Below, one piece after another: positions 39,972 through 48,932 of a stretch of DNA of 64,000 nt (its first letter is position 1; each line of letters starts with the position of its first letter). The translations under genes were made by a program, and so were the position numbers. The stretch spans positions 62,001-126,000 of the forward strand of contig NZ_JAKZFD010000005.1 of NCBI RefSeq assembly GCF_022549225.1, given 5' to 3'. The DNA comes from Pelomonas sp. CA6. Lineage in GTDB: Bacteria > Pseudomonadota > Gammaproteobacteria > Burkholderiales > Burkholderiaceae_C. The notes under the pieces were generated by a model. The model saw only the letters and a list, made by a program, of their open reading frames with translations. It was not told where the DNA came from and searched no databases.

Positions 39972-41660
39972 GTGCGACGACTGATCCTTCTGTTCTGCCT
40001 GCTGCTGGCCCTGCCGGTGCTCTCGGTGCTGGGCTCCTGGCTGACCCTGGACGCGCAGTCGCTGGCGCTGCTCAAGCACCAGGCCAGCACCGTGCTGCCC
40101 GACTATGCCTGGAGTTCGCTGAAGCTCTCGCTCGCGGTGGCGCTGGGCGTGGCACTGCTGGGCGGGGCCTGCGCCGCGGCGGTGAGCCTGTTCGACTTCC
40201 CGGGGCGGCGCTGGTTTGAATGGGCGCTGCTGCTGCCCATGGCGATGCCGGCCTATGTGGCGGCCTATGCCTACACCGACTTCTTCCAGTTCAGCGGCCC
40301 GCTGCAGGTCGGCCTGCGCGCGCTCACCGGGCGCGAGGGCGCGCTGCTGCCGGACCCGCGCAGTCTCTGGGGCGCGGTGCTGGTCTTCGTGTTGTGCCTC
40401 TATCCCTATGTCTACCTGCTCACGCGCACCGCGCTGGCGGAACGCGCCGTGGTGCTGATGGAGGCCGCGCGGCTGCTGGGCGCCGGGCCGTGGCGGCGCG
40501 TGCGCGAGGTCGCGCTGCCGCTGGCGCGGCCGGCGCTGGCGGCCGGCGTCGCGCTGGTGCTGATGGAGACGCTGGCCGACTACGGCGTGGGTGCCTATTT
40601 CGGGCTCAACACCTTCACCACGGGGGTGTACAAGGCCTGGCTGGTGATGAACGACCGTGCCGCCGCGGCGCAGCTGGCTTCGGTGCTGCTGCTCGTGGTG
40701 GCGCTGCTGCTGTGGGCCGAGCACCGCGCGCAGGCGCGTCTGCGCTTCGCCACCAGCCGTGCCGGCGCCCAGCATGGCGCCGAGGCCCGCCCGCTGCGCC
40801 TGCACGGCGGCGCGGCGATCGGGGCCTGGCTGCTGTGCGCGCTGCCCATCCTGCTGGGCTTCGTCGTGCCCTTGGCGGTGTTGGTGCGTCTGCTGTTGCT
40901 GGAGCTGAAGTACTCGGAGCTGGAGCCGGCGCTGGCGCTGAACCTCGCGCGCTACGGGCAGTGGAGCTGGACCAGCCTGAAGCTGGCCGGCCTGGCCGCG
41001 CTGGGCGCGGTGCTGCTGGCCCTGGTGCTGGGCCATGCGCAGCGCCTGCGCGCGCGCGGGGCCGCGCAGGATCAGGTCGCGGCGCAAGGCTGGCGCGCCT
41101 GGCGGAGCTGGGGTGAGCGCCTGGAGCAAGGCCTGCTGGCGGCGGCCGGCCGCGTGGTGTCGCTGGGCTATGCGGTGCCGGGCGCGGTGATCGCGGTGGG
41201 GCTGCTGCTGCCCATGGGCTGGATGCAGCAGGCCTGGCCCACGCTCCAGCTGCCGGCGCTGATGACGGGGACCATGCTCGGTTTGATGTATGCCTATCTG
41301 GTGCGCTTCTCCGGCGTGGCGCTGCAGTCGGTGCAGGCGGGCTACGCGCGCATCTCGCCGCTGGTGGACGAGAGCGCGCGCATGCTGGGCGCCTCGCGCC
41401 GGCGCCTGTTCCTGGAGCTGCATGCGCCGCTGCTGACGCGTTCGGCGCTGGCCGCGGCGCTGCTGGTCTTTGTCGACGTGATGAAGGAACTGCCCGCCAC
41501 GCTGGTGCTGCGCCCCTTCGACAGCGACACCCTGGCCGTGGTGGCCTACCAGCTGGCGCGCGACGAGCGCCTGGGCGAAGCCGCGCTGCCGTCGCTCACC
41601 ATCGTGCTGGTCGGGCTGGTGCCGGTGCTGATGCTGTCGCGCGCGATGCGGCGGCGCTGA
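39972..41660 (+). CDS. fbpB: Iron(III)-type ABC transporter permease (FbpB-like, fused two-domain)
   Basis: A large inner-membrane permease with two tandem binding-protein-dependent transport domains, about 12 hydrophobic segments in 562 residues, as in FbpB/SfuB. Each half has an EAA-type loop that contacts the ATPase: ERAVVLMEAARLLGAGPWRR (about 157-176) and the second around DESARMLGASRRRLFLEL near 467-484. Two starts are possible. GTG 39972 leaves a normal 62-base divergent gap and starts just before the first membrane helix; ATG 39918 would leave only 8 bases to the fbpC start. Ferric iron is inferred from the two-domain architecture. Confidence 0.85.
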   Translation: MRRLILLFCLLLALPVLSVLGSWLTLDAQSLALLKHQASTVLPDYAWSSLKLSLAVALGVALLGGACAAAVSLFDFPGRRWFEWALLLPMAMPAYVAAYAYTDFFQFSGPLQVGLRALTGREGALLPDPRSLWGAVLVFVLCLYPYVYLLTRTALAERAVVLMEAARLLGAGPWRRVREVALPLARPALAAGVALVLMETLADYGVGAYFGLNTFTTGVYKAWLVMNDRAAAAQLASVLLLVVALLLWAEHRAQARLRFATSRAGAQHGAEARPLRLHGGAAIGAWLLCALPILLGFVVPLAVLVRLLLLELKYSELEPALALNLARYGQWSWTSLKLAGLAALGAVLLALVLGHAQRLRARGAAQDQVAAQGWRAWRSWGERLEQGLLAAAGRVVSLGYAVPGAVIAVGLLLPMGWMQQAWPTLQLPALMTGTMLGLMYAYLVRFSGVALQSVQAGYARISPLVDESARMLGASRRRLFLELHAPLLTRSALAAALLVFVDVMKELPATLVLRPFDSDTLAVVAYQLARDERLGEAALPSLTIVLVGLVPVLMLSRAMRRR

Positions 41661-41674
41661 GTCGCGCGCGACGC

Positions 41675-41707
41675 GCCGCCGAGCCCGGCTGGCTCGGGCT
41701 CGGCGGC
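41675..41707. terminator. Strong hairpin between the convergent permease and chemoreceptor genes
   Basis: A 13-base perfect stem GCCGCCGAGCCCG / CGGGCTCGGCGGC with a seven-base loop lies 14 bases after the permease stop. There is no T-run on either side, so intrinsic termination is uncertain; it may work with Rho or protect the mRNA 3' end. Confidence 0.4.
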
Positions 41708-41806
41708 CCAGGGCTTGCGGGGTGAGCCGAGGCGAGTCGGGGCGACTGCGAAGCCGCCCGGTCCTCCGTCGCTTCAAGGGCGGCCGCGGCAGGCGGCACC
41801 CGGCGC

Positions 41807-44176
41807 TCAGCGCCCGCGCTTGAGGCGGGTCAGCGCGAGCGCGACGCCGTTGGACGCGCTGGCGAACTCGGAGCCCGAGCCCAGCAGGCGCTGGGCGTCG
41901 CCCATCTGTCCGGCATTGATGCGCCGCGCCACCTCGCCGGCCGCGCGGTGGAAGGCCTGGTGCTGCTCCAGCAGCGTGACGAAGCCGGGGGCGCTGCTCA
42001 TGCGCTGGCCGTCCCTGCCGTAGATCCACTGCCCCAGCACGCAGGCGTCGTCACAGGCGATCTGCTCGGCGTTCAGCTGCAGCCGGTTCTCGAGCGCGGC
42101 GCGCAACCGCACCTTCCACTGGCGGTGGGCGTCGATCGCGGCGTCGATGTCCAGGTCCTGCGGCGCGGTGGCGCTCATCTGCGCGCTGCGCTGCTTCGCC
42201 ATCGCGGCGCGCGCCTGGGGCGGCAGCTTGAAGCGCGCCACCTGCTCGTTGAGCGCGCGCGCCAGGTCGCGCAGCGCTGCGGCGCCGGCGGCGGTCTGCT
42301 CCACCATCGCGGCGTTCTGCTGCGTCACGCGGTCCAGCTCCTGCACCGATTCGCGCACCTGGCCGAGGCCCTGGCTCTGCTCGCGCGACGCGGTGGCGAT
42401 CTGGCCCAGCAGGCCGTTGACCTGGGCCGCGCTGCTGACGATCTCTTCCATCGTCGCCCCTGCCTCGCGGGCCACCTCGGTGCCCCCGCCGATGCGCGCC
42501 ACGCTGGACTGGATCAGGGCCTTGATCTCCTTGGCCGCCTCGGCGCTGCGCTGCGCGAGCTGGCGCACCTCGCCGGCGACGACCGCGAAGCCGCGGCCCT
42601 GTTCGCCGGCGCGCGCCGCTTCCACCGCGGCGTTGAGCGCGAGGATGTTGGTCTGGAAGGCGATGCCGTCGATCACGCCGATGATGTCGGCAATGCGGTG
42701 GGAGGACTGCTGGATCTCCTCCATCGTGCCCACCATCTGCGTCATCACCGCGCCGCCGCGCTGCGCGAAACGGGCGTTCTCGCTGGCGCCGGCGGTCGCG
42801 CTCTGCGTGTGCTGCGCGGTCTGCTGCACGGTGGCGCTGATCTGCTCCATCGCGGCGGCGGACTGCTGCAGGTTGGCCGCGGTCTGCTCGGTGCGGCCGG
42901 ACAGGTCCATCGCGCCGCTGGCGATCTCGTCGCTGGCATGGGCGATGTCCTCGGCCGAGCCGCCGACGTTGAGCACCATCCGACGCAGGCTCTCCTGCAT
43001 GCGCGCCATCACGTGCATCAGCTCCGCGGCTTCGTCGCGGCCCCAGGGGTGCGGCGTGGTGGTGAGGTCGCCCTCGCTCATCGCGTCCAGATGGCGAGCG
43101 ACCTCGCGCAGGCCGCCGTCCATCACCAGGTAGAAGGAATGGAACAGATAGCCCGCGATGAGCAGGCCCAGCAGCACCGCGCCAAAGGCCCAGTCGCGCG
43201 CCGACTCGGTGCGCTCGATGCGCGCCTGCAGCAGCTCATCGAGCAGCCGGGTCGCGTCCTGGCTCAGGGCCCGCAGGCTGTCCACCGCCGCCTGGCCCGG
43301 CTGGCCGAGCTTCTGCACCTCGGCGGCAAAGCTGTCGCCGAACCAGGCCTGCGCGGCGGCGTCGTAGAAGGCGCGGGTGACGCGCAGTGCTTCGGCGGTG
43401 CCGAGCCGCTGCTGCAGTTCCGGATTCGCCGCGGTCGCCCGCTGGGCCGCGGTGTCGATCAGCTGGAGCTTGCCATAGCCCTGGTGCCAGACCGCGTAGA
43501 GCTCGCGCAGCGTGGCGCCGTCGCCCCGGCCTTCGCGCGCGGCCGCGCCGGCCAGGGCGCGCGAGCGCGAGACCGACTCGATCACGTCCGAGCTGATCTC
43601 GGTGGCCACCAGCATCACGTAGTGGCTGTCCTGGTCGCGGTCCAGCGTCAGCTCCGAGCGGTCCAGGATCAGTCGCCGCAGTCCGCGTATCGCCTCCACA
43701 TACTCCTGCAGCGGCGCGGCCAGCGCCGCGGGCTCGCCGCGGGCCCGGGCCAGCGTCTCATGCGCGGGCTGCAGTGCCGCCAGGTCCTGGGCCAGGTCCA
43801 GCCCGCCGGGCTGGCTCTGGATCAGCTCGGCCAGCGCGGCGCGCTGCTTGGCGATGGCGTCCATGTCGGGCCTGGCGCTGAGACCGGACAGCACCAGGCG
43901 GCGCTGCTTCTGCACCTCGATCAGCCAGGGCTCGAGCGCCTGCATCAGCGCGACGCCGGCGCGCTCGTGGCGCGAAACTTCCAGCGTGGCCTGCGCCGTG
44001 CGCCAGTACGCCGCCGCCAGCAGCAGCAGCGGCAGCAGAAAGGCCAGCGAGATCAGCGCCGCCTTGGGGCCGAAGCGCAGGCTGCGAAACAGCCGCACGC
44101 CGGGGGCCCAGGCGCCGTGGTACTGGAAGAAGCGGCTGTCGTGGGCAAGGGGCCGGGAGTCGGGCGAAGAAGCCAT
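41807..44176 (-). CDS. Methyl-accepting chemotaxis protein with C-terminal zinc-binding (CZB) domain
   Basis: A 789-residue chemoreceptor. The first membrane segment is at about 39-59, with a large periplasmic domain (about 60-325) and a second membrane segment at about 328-350. HAMP and the signalling domain follow, with the tip region around [20 protein letters not shown] near 495-514. The C-terminal ~130 residues carry a CZB-type region: an early histidine ([13 protein letters not shown]), a cysteine in [12 protein letters not shown] and histidines in [15 protein letters not shown], matching the His/Cys/His/His zinc site. CZB receptors respond to zinc-linked or oxidant signals. The gene's promoter region lies just downstream of the tRNA. 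Confidence 0.93.
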   Translation of the reverse strand: MASSPDSRPLAHDSRFFQYHGAWAPGVRLFRSLRFGPKAALISLAFLLPLLLLAAAYWRTAQATLEVSRHERAGVALMQALEPWLIEVQKQRRLVLSGLSARPDMDAIAKQRAALAELIQSQPGGLDLAQDLAALQPAHETLARARGEPAALAAPLQEYVEAIRGLRRLILDRSELTLDRDQDSHYVMLVATEISSDVIESVSRSRALAGAAAREGRGDGATLRELYAVWHQGYGKLQLIDTAAQRATAANPELQQRLGTAEALRVTRAFYDAAAQAWFGDSFAAEVQKLGQPGQAAVDSLRALSQDATRLLDELLQARIERTESARDWAFGAVLLGLLIAGYLFHSFYLVMDGGLREVARHLDAMSEGDLTTTPHPWGRDEAAELMHVMARMQESLRRMVLNVGGSAEDIAHASDEIASGAMDLSGRTEQTAANLQQSAAAMEQISATVQQTAQHTQSATAGASENARFAQRGGAVMTQMVGTMEEIQQSSHRIADIIGVIDGIAFQTNILALNAAVEAARAGEQGRGFAVVAGEVRQLAQRSAEAAKEIKALIQSSVARIGGGTEVAREAGATMEEIVSSAAQVNGLLGQIATASREQSQGLGQVRESVQELDRVTQQNAAMVEQTAAGAAALRDLARALNEQVARFKLPPQARAAMAKQRSAQMSATAPQDLDIDAAIDAHRQWKVRLRAALENRLQLNAEQIACDDACVLGQWIYGRDGQRMSSAPGFVTLLEQHQAFHRAAGEVARRINAGQMGDAQRLLGSGSEFASASNGVALALTRLKRGR

Positions 44177-44474
44177 GGGGATGATCGATTTTTATGTTTC
44201 TGGGAGGAGGGCCGGCCGCGAAGTGCTAAGGGCATGTGCGCAACCTGCCGGCACATCCTCGCCAGCGTGGCTGACGGCTGGCTTGACTTGGGTCTAGGGC
44301 GCGGGCCGCCGATCGCGCGGCAAGCGCGGGCTTCGTGCAGAAATGCTCGCAACGGCTGTCGCCGACGGGACAGCGCAGCGGCGGGAGGGGGGGAGCGGGG
44401 CGACGCTGTCATGAGGCGCGGGGGGGCTCACGGATCACGCATCGCAGGAGGAAGAGGCTTCGCGCTGGCGCGCA
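44177..44474. other. Non-coding gap between the chemoreceptor and the tRNA gene
   Basis: About 298 bases with no supported gene. It must hold the promoter of the minus-strand chemoreceptor, but I see no clear sigma-28 or sigma-70 elements. Composition is less uniformly GC-rich near 44190-44230. Confidence 0.5.
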
Positions 44475-44549
44475 TGGTCCCGCCGACAGGAATCGAACCT
44501 GTATTTGCCGCTTAGGAGGCGGCCGTTCTATCCATTGAACTACGGCGAG
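44475..44549 (-). tRNA. tRNA-Arg(CCT)
   Basis: Read on the minus strand, all cloverleaf parts are present: a 7-base acceptor stem CTCGCCG/CGGCGGG with one U-G pair, D stem GTTC/GAAC, anticodon stem GCCGC/GCGGC, loop CTCCTAA with anticodon CCT, T stem ACAGG/CCTGT with loop TTCGATT, discriminator A and an encoded CCA. It decodes AGG codons for arginine. Length is 75 bases including CCA. Confidence 0.95.
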
Positions 44550-44669
44550 CCCGGGTGCCTGGCGGCACCGAAGCGCGGGATTGTCGCATGAACCGACTGG
44601 GCCGCCGGGGTGGGCCCGGTGCGGTGGTCAGGGGCGATGCGAGGGCCCGGGCAGGGGCTTGAAGTGCCC

Positions 44670-44685
44670 GGGGTCAGGTCTTGCG
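44670..44685 (+). repeat. 16-base repeat copy (GGGGTCAGGTCTTGCG) downstream of tamB
   Basis: Identical to 55432-55447. The inner 14 bases GGGTCAGGTCTTGC also occur at 23926, 48614 and 59460, all in the same strand orientation. This copy is intergenic, 9 bases beyond the tamB stop. Confidence 0.85.
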
Positions 44686-44693
44686 GGCGGGGC

Positions 44694-47600
44694 TTATTCC
44701 CACTTCCATTGCCAGATCAGGTCCAGCCCCTGTTCTTCGCCGGCCAGCGCGCGCAGCGTGAAGCGGTTGGCGAGGCGGTAGATCAGCTGCCAGCTGCCGG
44801 TGGTGGCGTTGAGCCCGCGCTCGTAGCCCAGGTAGACGTTGCGGCTGATCTGCTTGCCCAGACGCACCACGGTGCCGCGCGCGTCCTCGGTGTCGCCGCC
44901 GAAGCTCAGCTCGTCCAGCCCCAGGCTCTTGATCAGCTTGTCGCTGCTGCTCTCGCCGCTGCCCGACAGCAGGGCCAGCGCGGCGCGCTGCATCAGCACG
45001 GTGTCGCTGCGGCCCAGGTTGTCGGGCGAGCGGCCCAGCACCAGCCAGGACAGCTTGGCGGTTTCGCTCATCTCGGGGTCGGAATAGAGCTTGATGCGCG
45101 GATTGTGCGCGGTGCCGCCGACGGTCACGCCCACGCGCACCTCGTCCAGCCCGGGCTTGATCGCGAGCACGTCCAGGCGCGGGTTGTCCAGCGGGCCGAC
45201 GAAGCTGAAGACGCCTTTCTCGACGGTCAGCTTCTGGCCATAGGCGGCGAAGCTGCCGCCCACGGTGCGCACGCTGCCGTTCAGTGTCGGCTTGCCGGTG
45301 CCCGACTGCGCGAGCTTCAGCGTGCCGCCCAGCCGGGTGTCGATGCCGTAGCCCTTCAGGCGCAGGCGCTCGCCCAGGTCCAGGTCCAGGTCGAGCTGCA
45401 CCTGCACGGGCTTGTCCGTGCCCTGGGCCGCCTTGGCCTGGGCCTGGCTGGGCTCGCGCAGCACCTGGACGTCGGCGTCCAGCTGCGGCGCGCCGGCGCG
45501 CGAGAAATCGACCAGGCCCTCGTCGACCGCGAAGCGCCCGTTCAGCGCCAGCGACCGCAGCCCCAGCTCCAGCGTCGCGTCGCCGCTGGCGACGACGCGA
45601 CGGTCCACGCGCTGCAGCAGCGCGAAGCGGCGCGCCTCGATCTGCAGCTTGGCCTGCGGCTTGGCGCCGAAGACCAGCGGACCCTTCAGGTTCAGCGTGC
45701 CGTCGCCGGCCTTGGCGCTGAAGCGCTCCAGCAGCGCCTGTTGGCCGTCCATCTGCAGCGCGAACTCGCCCTGCGCCATGTCCACGCCCAGCAGCGGGTT
45801 GCGCACCGACAGCGCGCTGCCGCCAGCGCGGCCATGCAGCTGCGGCGAGCCGAGCCGGCCGGACAGGCTCATGGACGCGAACAGGCTGCCGCCCAGGCGC
45901 CAGCCCGCCGGCACCCAGGCGCCCCAGTTGCCCAGGTTGGCCACCTGCGCTTCCAGCACGCCCTCCAGCGCGGCCTGGGCGCCGGGCAGCGCGAAGGGGT
46001 CGCCGACGCGCGCGGTCAGCGCGCCGCCCACCGCGCCCAGGTTCTTGCCGGCGATGCCCTGGGTCAGGTGCCAGACGCCGCGGTCGGCCTGCAGCCCCAG
46101 GCGCAGGTCGCTCAGGCCCAGCCACTGGGTGTTGAGTTCGTCGGTCACGCTGAGGTCGCCGCTGCTGCGTTCCAGCGCCAGCTCCAGCACCAGGCCGCGC
46201 GCGTCGCGCCGCGTGCTCAGCTGGCCGTTGATCAGCAGGTCGCCGCCCCAGCCGAAGTCCGGCTGCAGCCGCGCCAGCAGCGGCGCTGCCTTCAGCGGCT
46301 CCAGCGCCAGCTCGGCCTGCCAGCCCTGCGGAGCCTGCAGCTCGGCGCGCGCCCAGCGCAGCCCCGCGCCCAGCAGCTCCATACGGCCGGGGGCCAACTG
46401 CAGCGCGGTCGGCGTGGCGCCGGGGTCCAGCTCCAGCGTCAGGCCCAGCCCGCTGGCCTGCAGCCAAGGCAGGGTGCCCGTGGCGGCGGGCTGGGCCAGC
46501 AGTTCCAGCGCCTGCGCCTGCCAGCGGCCGCCATGGGCCCACAGCGCGGGCAGGTCGGCGCCGCCGCGGCGCTCGCGCGGCAGCAGCGCGCCCTCCAACG
46601 CCAGCCGCGCGCGGGCCGGGTACAGCACCGGGCCGGGCTTGCGCGCAGCCGACGCGTCCTCGCGCGGCAGCGGCCCGGCGGTCGGCGCCAGCAGCGCCGG
46701 CAGTGCCAGCCGTCCCTGCGTTTCCAGCAGCAGCCGGTGCTTGGCCCAGCTGCCATCCAGATTCAGGCGCGCCTGCTCCAGGCGCAGCTGCGGCAGGGTC
46801 AGCCCGTTCAGCTCGACGCGCCCCAGCAGCGGCCGCTCGGCCGCGCTGGCGAGCTGCCACTGGCCTTGCAGCGAGTCCAGCCGCGCCGTGCTGAGGCCGG
46901 GCAGGCCGGCCAGGTTCAGCGCGCGCCCTTGCAGTTCGCCGTCGCTGGCGAACTGGGCGGTGCCGCCGCGCGTGCCCGGCGCCAGGTTCAGGCGCAGGTC
47001 GGCGCGCAGCTGGCCGTCGAGCCTGGCCTTGGGCCACAGCCCCTGCAGCAGCGGCTGCAGGCTGGCCAGGCGGGGCAGTTCCGCGCCCAGCTGCAGCTGC
47101 AGATCGCTGGTGGCCGCGGCCGCCGTGCCTTGCGCGGCCACGGTGGACGAGGCCTGCAGCGACGCGTCGGCCAACGCCAGCCGGGCCTGCAGTTCGGGCC
47201 GCGCGGCGCCGCTGCGGCGGTAGTCCAGCCGGCCCTGCAGCGGCAGCCCGGCCCATTGGCTGGGCAGGATCTCCAGCTGCGCCGTGCCCTCGGGCCAGAC
47301 CGTGGCGGGGCCGCCGGCCAGCCGGGCCTGCAGGCGGCCATGCAGCTCATGAGGGGCGCTGGACGCGGCGGCCAGCGCCGGAACGAAGCGGCGCGGGTCC
47401 AGCCCCTGGATCTGCGCCTCGCTCTTCAAGGACCAGCCCTGGTCCAGGCTCAGCGCCTTGCGCAACGCCAGTTCGGCACTGGCCTGCAGCCGCGCCGGGC
47501 CGCTGTGCAGCTGCAGGCTTTGCAGCTGCAGCGACTGCGGCGCCAGCAGGGCCTGCAGCTCCACCGTCAGCGGCAGCGGCGGCTGGTTCTTGGCCTCGCG

Positions 47601-48932
47601 CGGCGCGCCGGCTGCCGGCCCGCCGCCCAGCTCGCCGCTCAGCTGGCCCTGCAGCTTCAGCGGCTGCGCCAGCAGGTCGCCGGACAGGGCCGCGCGCGTC
47701 TGCAGGCGCAGCTCGCCGCGGGCGCGCAGCGCGGGCCAGCGGGCGTCGATCTCGCGGCTGTCCAGCCCGTCCAGGCGCAGGCGCAGCTCGCTGCCGTCAC
47801 CGCCGCTGCTCTGGCCCGTGGCACGCAGCTGGCCCTGGCCGGGCAGCGTGGCGTCCAGCTGGCGCAGCTGCAGCCGGCTCCAGTCGGACGGGTCGAGCTG
47901 CAGGTCCAGCTGCAGCGACCGCAGCGGCGCGCGGCCCTGGTCCAGCCGGCCGGCGCGTCCGTTGGCGAGCTGGCTGCGCAGCCGCAGCAGGCCGGCGCCC
48001 CGCGCGCCCGGCGCGCGGTCCAGGTCCGCGCTGCCGGTCAGCGCGGTGGCGGGCAGCGAGTCCAGCAGCGCCGACAGGTCCAGCTCGTGGGCGCGCGCCT
48101 GCAGGCGCTGCAGCGGCAAGGCGTCGAAGGGCAGCAGCGTGGCCTGCAGGTCCAGGGCCTGCCGCGCGGCCCGCAGCGTGGCCGTGAGTTGCGGCGCGCG
48201 CAGCGGGCCGTCCAGCGCCAGCGCGGCCTGCCAGGGCAGCGCCGCGTCGGCGTCCTGCGCCAGCGTGAAGCTGCCGCGCAGCGCCATCGTGTCGCGCGTC
48301 GCCACGCGGGCCTGGCCCTGCAGACGCAGCGTCTGCCAGGCGAGCGAGCGCAGTTCGGCGCGGTGCAGCTCGCCGCCTTCGTCGCCCAGCGCGAGCCGGC
48401 CGGAGATGCCGCGCAGCGGCGCCTTGCCCGGCTCGAAGCTCAGCTCGGCGATGTCCAGCTGCTCGACGAAGAGCGCCAGCGGCAGCAGCAGGTCGGTCGG
48501 CGGCTTGCTGGGTTCGGCGTCCTTGGACGGTGCCAGCTGCAGCGTGAGCCGGTCCATGGTCAGGCGCCGCAGATGCAGCTCGCCCCACAGCAGCGGCGAG
48601 CGATTCCAGGCCAGGGTCAGGTCTTGCCATTGCAGCGCGTCGATGCGGACGAGGCCGCCGTCGCCAGGCAACTGCAGCTGCACGCGGCGCGCGCTGAAGT
48701 CGCCGACCAGGCTGCCGCGCGCGTCCTCCACGCTCAGCCCGGGCACGCGCGCCAGCACCCAGGCGGTGCCCGACTCGCTCTTCAGTGCCCAGGTGAGCAG
48801 CAACAGGGCCAGCGCCACCAGCAGCGGCGCGGCCAGCATGGCCAGCAGCAGGCCGCGGGCGCGGCGGCGCCGGGCGGGCGAGGCGTTGGGGGGCGGTGCC
48901 CCGTCTTCGGGCGAGGGCGGCGAGGACGTCAT
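44694..48932 (-). CDS. tamB: TamB, inner-membrane component of the translocation and assembly module
   Basis: A 1412-residue AsmA-like protein anchored in the inner membrane by an N-terminal helix (about 28-50), which spans the periplasm as a long beta-helical groove for lipid or outer-membrane protein transport. Most of the sequence is a series of short Leu/Gln-rich beta repeats. The C-terminal DUF490 domain (about 1050-1412) ends in the conserved LVLGRSPDNLGRSD-like region and a terminal aromatic strand (IWQWKWE), expected to contact TamA. The start overlaps the tamA stop by four bases (ATGA). The length is at the upper end of normal. It ends 145 bases from the tRNA gene. Confidence 0.94.
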   Translation of the reverse strand: MTSSPPSPEDGAPPPNASPARRRRARGLLLAMLAAPLLVALALLLLTWALKSESGTAWVLARVPGLSVEDARGSLVGDFSARRVQLQLPGDGGLVRIDALQWQDLTLAWNRSPLLWGELHLRRLTMDRLTLQLAPSKDAEPSKPPTDLLLPLALFVEQLDIAELSFEPGKAPLRGISGRLALGDEGGELHRAELRSLAWQTLRLQGQARVATRDTMALRGSFTLAQDADAALPWQAALALDGPLRAPQLTATLRAARQALDLQATLLPFDALPLQRLQARAHELDLSALLDSLPATALTGSADLDRAPGARGAGLLRLRSQLANGRAGRLDQGRAPLRSLQLDLQLDPSDWSRLQLRQLDATLPGQGQLRATGQSSGGDGSELRLRLDGLDSREIDARWPALRARGELRLQTRAALSGDLLAQPLKLQGQLSGELGGGPAAGAPREAKNQPPLPLTVELQALLAPQSLQLQSLQLHSGPARLQASAELALRKALSLDQGWSLKSEAQIQGLDPRRFVPALAAASSAPHELHGRLQARLAGGPATVWPEGTAQLEILPSQWAGLPLQGRLDYRRSGAARPELQARLALADASLQASSTVAAQGTAAAATSDLQLQLGAELPRLASLQPLLQGLWPKARLDGQLRADLRLNLAPGTRGGTAQFASDGELQGRALNLAGLPGLSTARLDSLQGQWQLASAAERPLLGRVELNGLTLPQLRLEQARLNLDGSWAKHRLLLETQGRLALPALLAPTAGPLPREDASAARKPGPVLYPARARLALEGALLPRERRGGADLPALWAHGGRWQAQALELLAQPAATGTLPWLQASGLGLTLELDPGATPTALQLAPGRMELLGAGLRWARAELQAPQGWQAELALEPLKAAPLLARLQPDFGWGGDLLINGQLSTRRDARGLVLELALERSSGDLSVTDELNTQWLGLSDLRLGLQADRGVWHLTQGIAGKNLGAVGGALTARVGDPFALPGAQAALEGVLEAQVANLGNWGAWVPAGWRLGGSLFASMSLSGRLGSPQLHGRAGGSALSVRNPLLGVDMAQGEFALQMDGQQALLERFSAKAGDGTLNLKGPLVFGAKPQAKLQIEARRFALLQRVDRRVVASGDATLELGLRSLALNGRFAVDEGLVDFSRAGAPQLDADVQVLREPSQAQAKAAQGTDKPVQVQLDLDLDLGERLRLKGYGIDTRLGGTLKLAQSGTGKPTLNGSVRTVGGSFAAYGQKLTVEKGVFSFVGPLDNPRLDVLAIKPGLDEVRVGVTVGGTAHNPRIKLYSDPEMSETAKLSWLVLGRSPDNLGRSDTVLMQRAALALLSGSGESSSDKLIKSLGLDELSFGGDTEDARGTVVRLGKQISRNVYLGYERGLNATTGSWQLIYRLANRFTLRALAGEEQGLDLIWQWKWE

